Assembly (NCBI GenBank): GCA_012797505.1
Contig: JAAZOZ010000045.1
Location: 1 to 5,604, forward strand
DNA from: Smithella sp.
GTDB taxonomy: Bacteria; Desulfobacterota; Syntrophia; Syntrophales; Smithellaceae
Direction: 5' to 3'
DNA length: 5,604 nucleotides
Under the pieces are notes generated by a model, which was not told the origin of the DNA, ran no database searches, and was given only the letters and a program-made list of their open reading frames with translations. Shown piece by piece: positions 4,958-5,604 of this stretch. The position numbers and the translations under genes are program-made. Position 1 is the first letter of the stretch. Each line of letters begins with the position of its first letter.

Positions 4958-5604
4958 TTGAATCTTACGGTCTGCGGAAAAACCGATCAGGGGTTGGTCA
5001 GAGCCAACAACGAAGACAACTTTTATCTGGATGAGAAGATGGGGCTTTTGGTCGTTGCCGACGGCATGGGCGGCCACGCCTCGGGGGAGAAGGCCAGCGG
5101 CCTGGCGGTGAGCATCATCCGGGATTATTTCCAGGGGCAGCAGAAGATCATCGGCGGCCAGGATCCCTCGTTTTCCGAGGCGACCAACCGGCTGGGCTGC
5201 GCCATCCGTCTTGCCAATCAGGCCGTTTATGAAGTCGCCCAGAGTTCCCCCCAGTTCAAGGGGATGGGGACCACCATCGTGGCAGTGCTGCTCACGGGTC
5301 GGAAACTGAGCATCGCCCACATCGGCGACAGCCGGGCGTACCTGATCCGCGCCGGCAGTATAGACCAGCTGACGGATGATCATTCCATGGTGCAGGAACA
5401 GGTGAAGCGCAATCTGATCACTCAGGAAGAAGCCGACCAATCGGAGATGAAAAATATTCTCACGAAAGCCCTGGGGATTCAACCGGAAATGGAAGCGGAT
5501 CTCGACGAACTGACTGTGATGGACGGCGATATTTTGCTCTTGTGCACAGGCGGATTCAGTAATATGGTGACGGACGACGACGCGCTCGACATCATTTCTT
5601 CTGC
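4958..5604 (+). CDS. PP2C-family Ser/Thr phosphatase, 3' end outside window, with altered metal motif
   Basis: The first 215 residues of a cytosolic PP2C/PPM phosphatase, expected to be about 240-270 long, that would remove phosphate from the upstream kinase and its targets. Motifs in order: DQG-x2-RANNED (10-20, with phosphate-binding Arg15), VVADGMGGHASGE (32-44, metal Asp35), GMGTTIV (102-108), IAHIGDSRAYL (119-129, Asp124), LTDDHSMVQEQV (138-149), a flap with ITQEEAD (154-160) and LTKALG (168-173). The motif normally written L-C-S-D-G-L reads LCTGGF (195-200): the metal-binding Asp is Gly198, next to Thr197 and Phe200. The final Asp-Asn motif lies beyond the edge. The start is TTG, chosen from the strong AAGGAGG 5 nt upstream and because the PP2C homology begins at once. 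The family assignment is secure; activity is doubtful because of Gly198. Confidence 0.92.
   Translation, partial: MNLTVCGKTDQGLVRANNEDNFYLDEKMGLLVVADGMGGHASGEKASGLAVSIIRDYFQGQQKIIGGQDPSFSEATNRLGCAIRLANQAVYEVAQSSPQFKGMGTTIVAVLLTGRKLSIAHIGDSRAYLIRAGSIDQLTDDHSMVQEQVKRNLITQEEADQSEMKNILTKALGIQPEMEADLDELTVMDGDILLLCTGGFSNMVTDDDALDIISS

Noticed and set aside
4793..5482. A 229-codon open frame on the minus strand across the kinase-phosphatase junction
   Set aside because: It is antisense to the kinase end and the PP2C core motifs and has no domain of its own; explained by codon bias of the plus-strand genes.
1..5604. tRNA, rRNA, CRISPR array, insertion sequence or phage attachment site
   Set aside because: I saw no cloverleaf or rRNA-like stretch, no regularly spaced repeats, no transposase and no terminal inverted repeats with target duplications.

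Overview
The window looks like chromosomal DNA from a Gram-negative, fairly GC-rich bacterium. The gene content fits the Deltaproteobacteria/Desulfobacterota broadly, possibly a Syntrophales-like anaerobe. This rests on the CHASE2 receptor Ser/Thr kinase paired with a PP2C phosphatase, a lipoprotein resembling the surface-adhesin E family, and a dispersed repeat of the 'TCATTTCGAGGAGCG...' type at the left edge. The taxonomic placement is inference; no rRNA or other marker gene is present.

Layout, left to right. Positions 1-174 are non-coding and hold one copy of the dispersed imperfect palindrome plus a weak candidate terminator. Positions 175-1389 (minus strand) encode a 404-residue zinc-dependent medium-chain alcohol dehydrogenase. 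Positions 1390-1663 are a divergent intergenic region with a strong promoter for the dehydrogenase (TTGACA -35 box), several short palindromes that look like operators, and a weaker promoter candidate for the next gene. Positions 1664-2197 (plus strand) encode a small lipoprotein with surface-adhesin E-like features. Positions 2198-2406 are intergenic, with a GC hairpin and a near-consensus sigma-70 promoter whose 17-bp spacer is almost filled by a perfect inverted repeat. Positions 2407-4947 encode an 846-residue membrane receptor Ser/Thr kinase: TM helix, periplasmic CHASE2 domain, three TM helices, TPR-like linker, cytoplasmic Hanks-type kinase. Positions 4958-5604 encode the first 215 codons of a PP2C-family phosphatase, cut by the window edge. 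It starts at TTG, and its Shine-Dalgarno overlaps the kinase stop codon.

The kinase and phosphatase are clearly one translationally coupled unit. The expected logic is that CHASE2 senses a periplasmic signal, the kinase autophosphorylates on a TQT activation-loop motif like that of PknB, and the PP2C enzyme reverses this. The most notable anomaly is in the phosphatase: the normally invariant metal-binding Asp of the 'SDGL' motif is Gly (TGGF), so it may be impaired, metal-altered or a pseudophosphatase. The dehydrogenase and lipoprotein have no evident functional link to the signalling pair.
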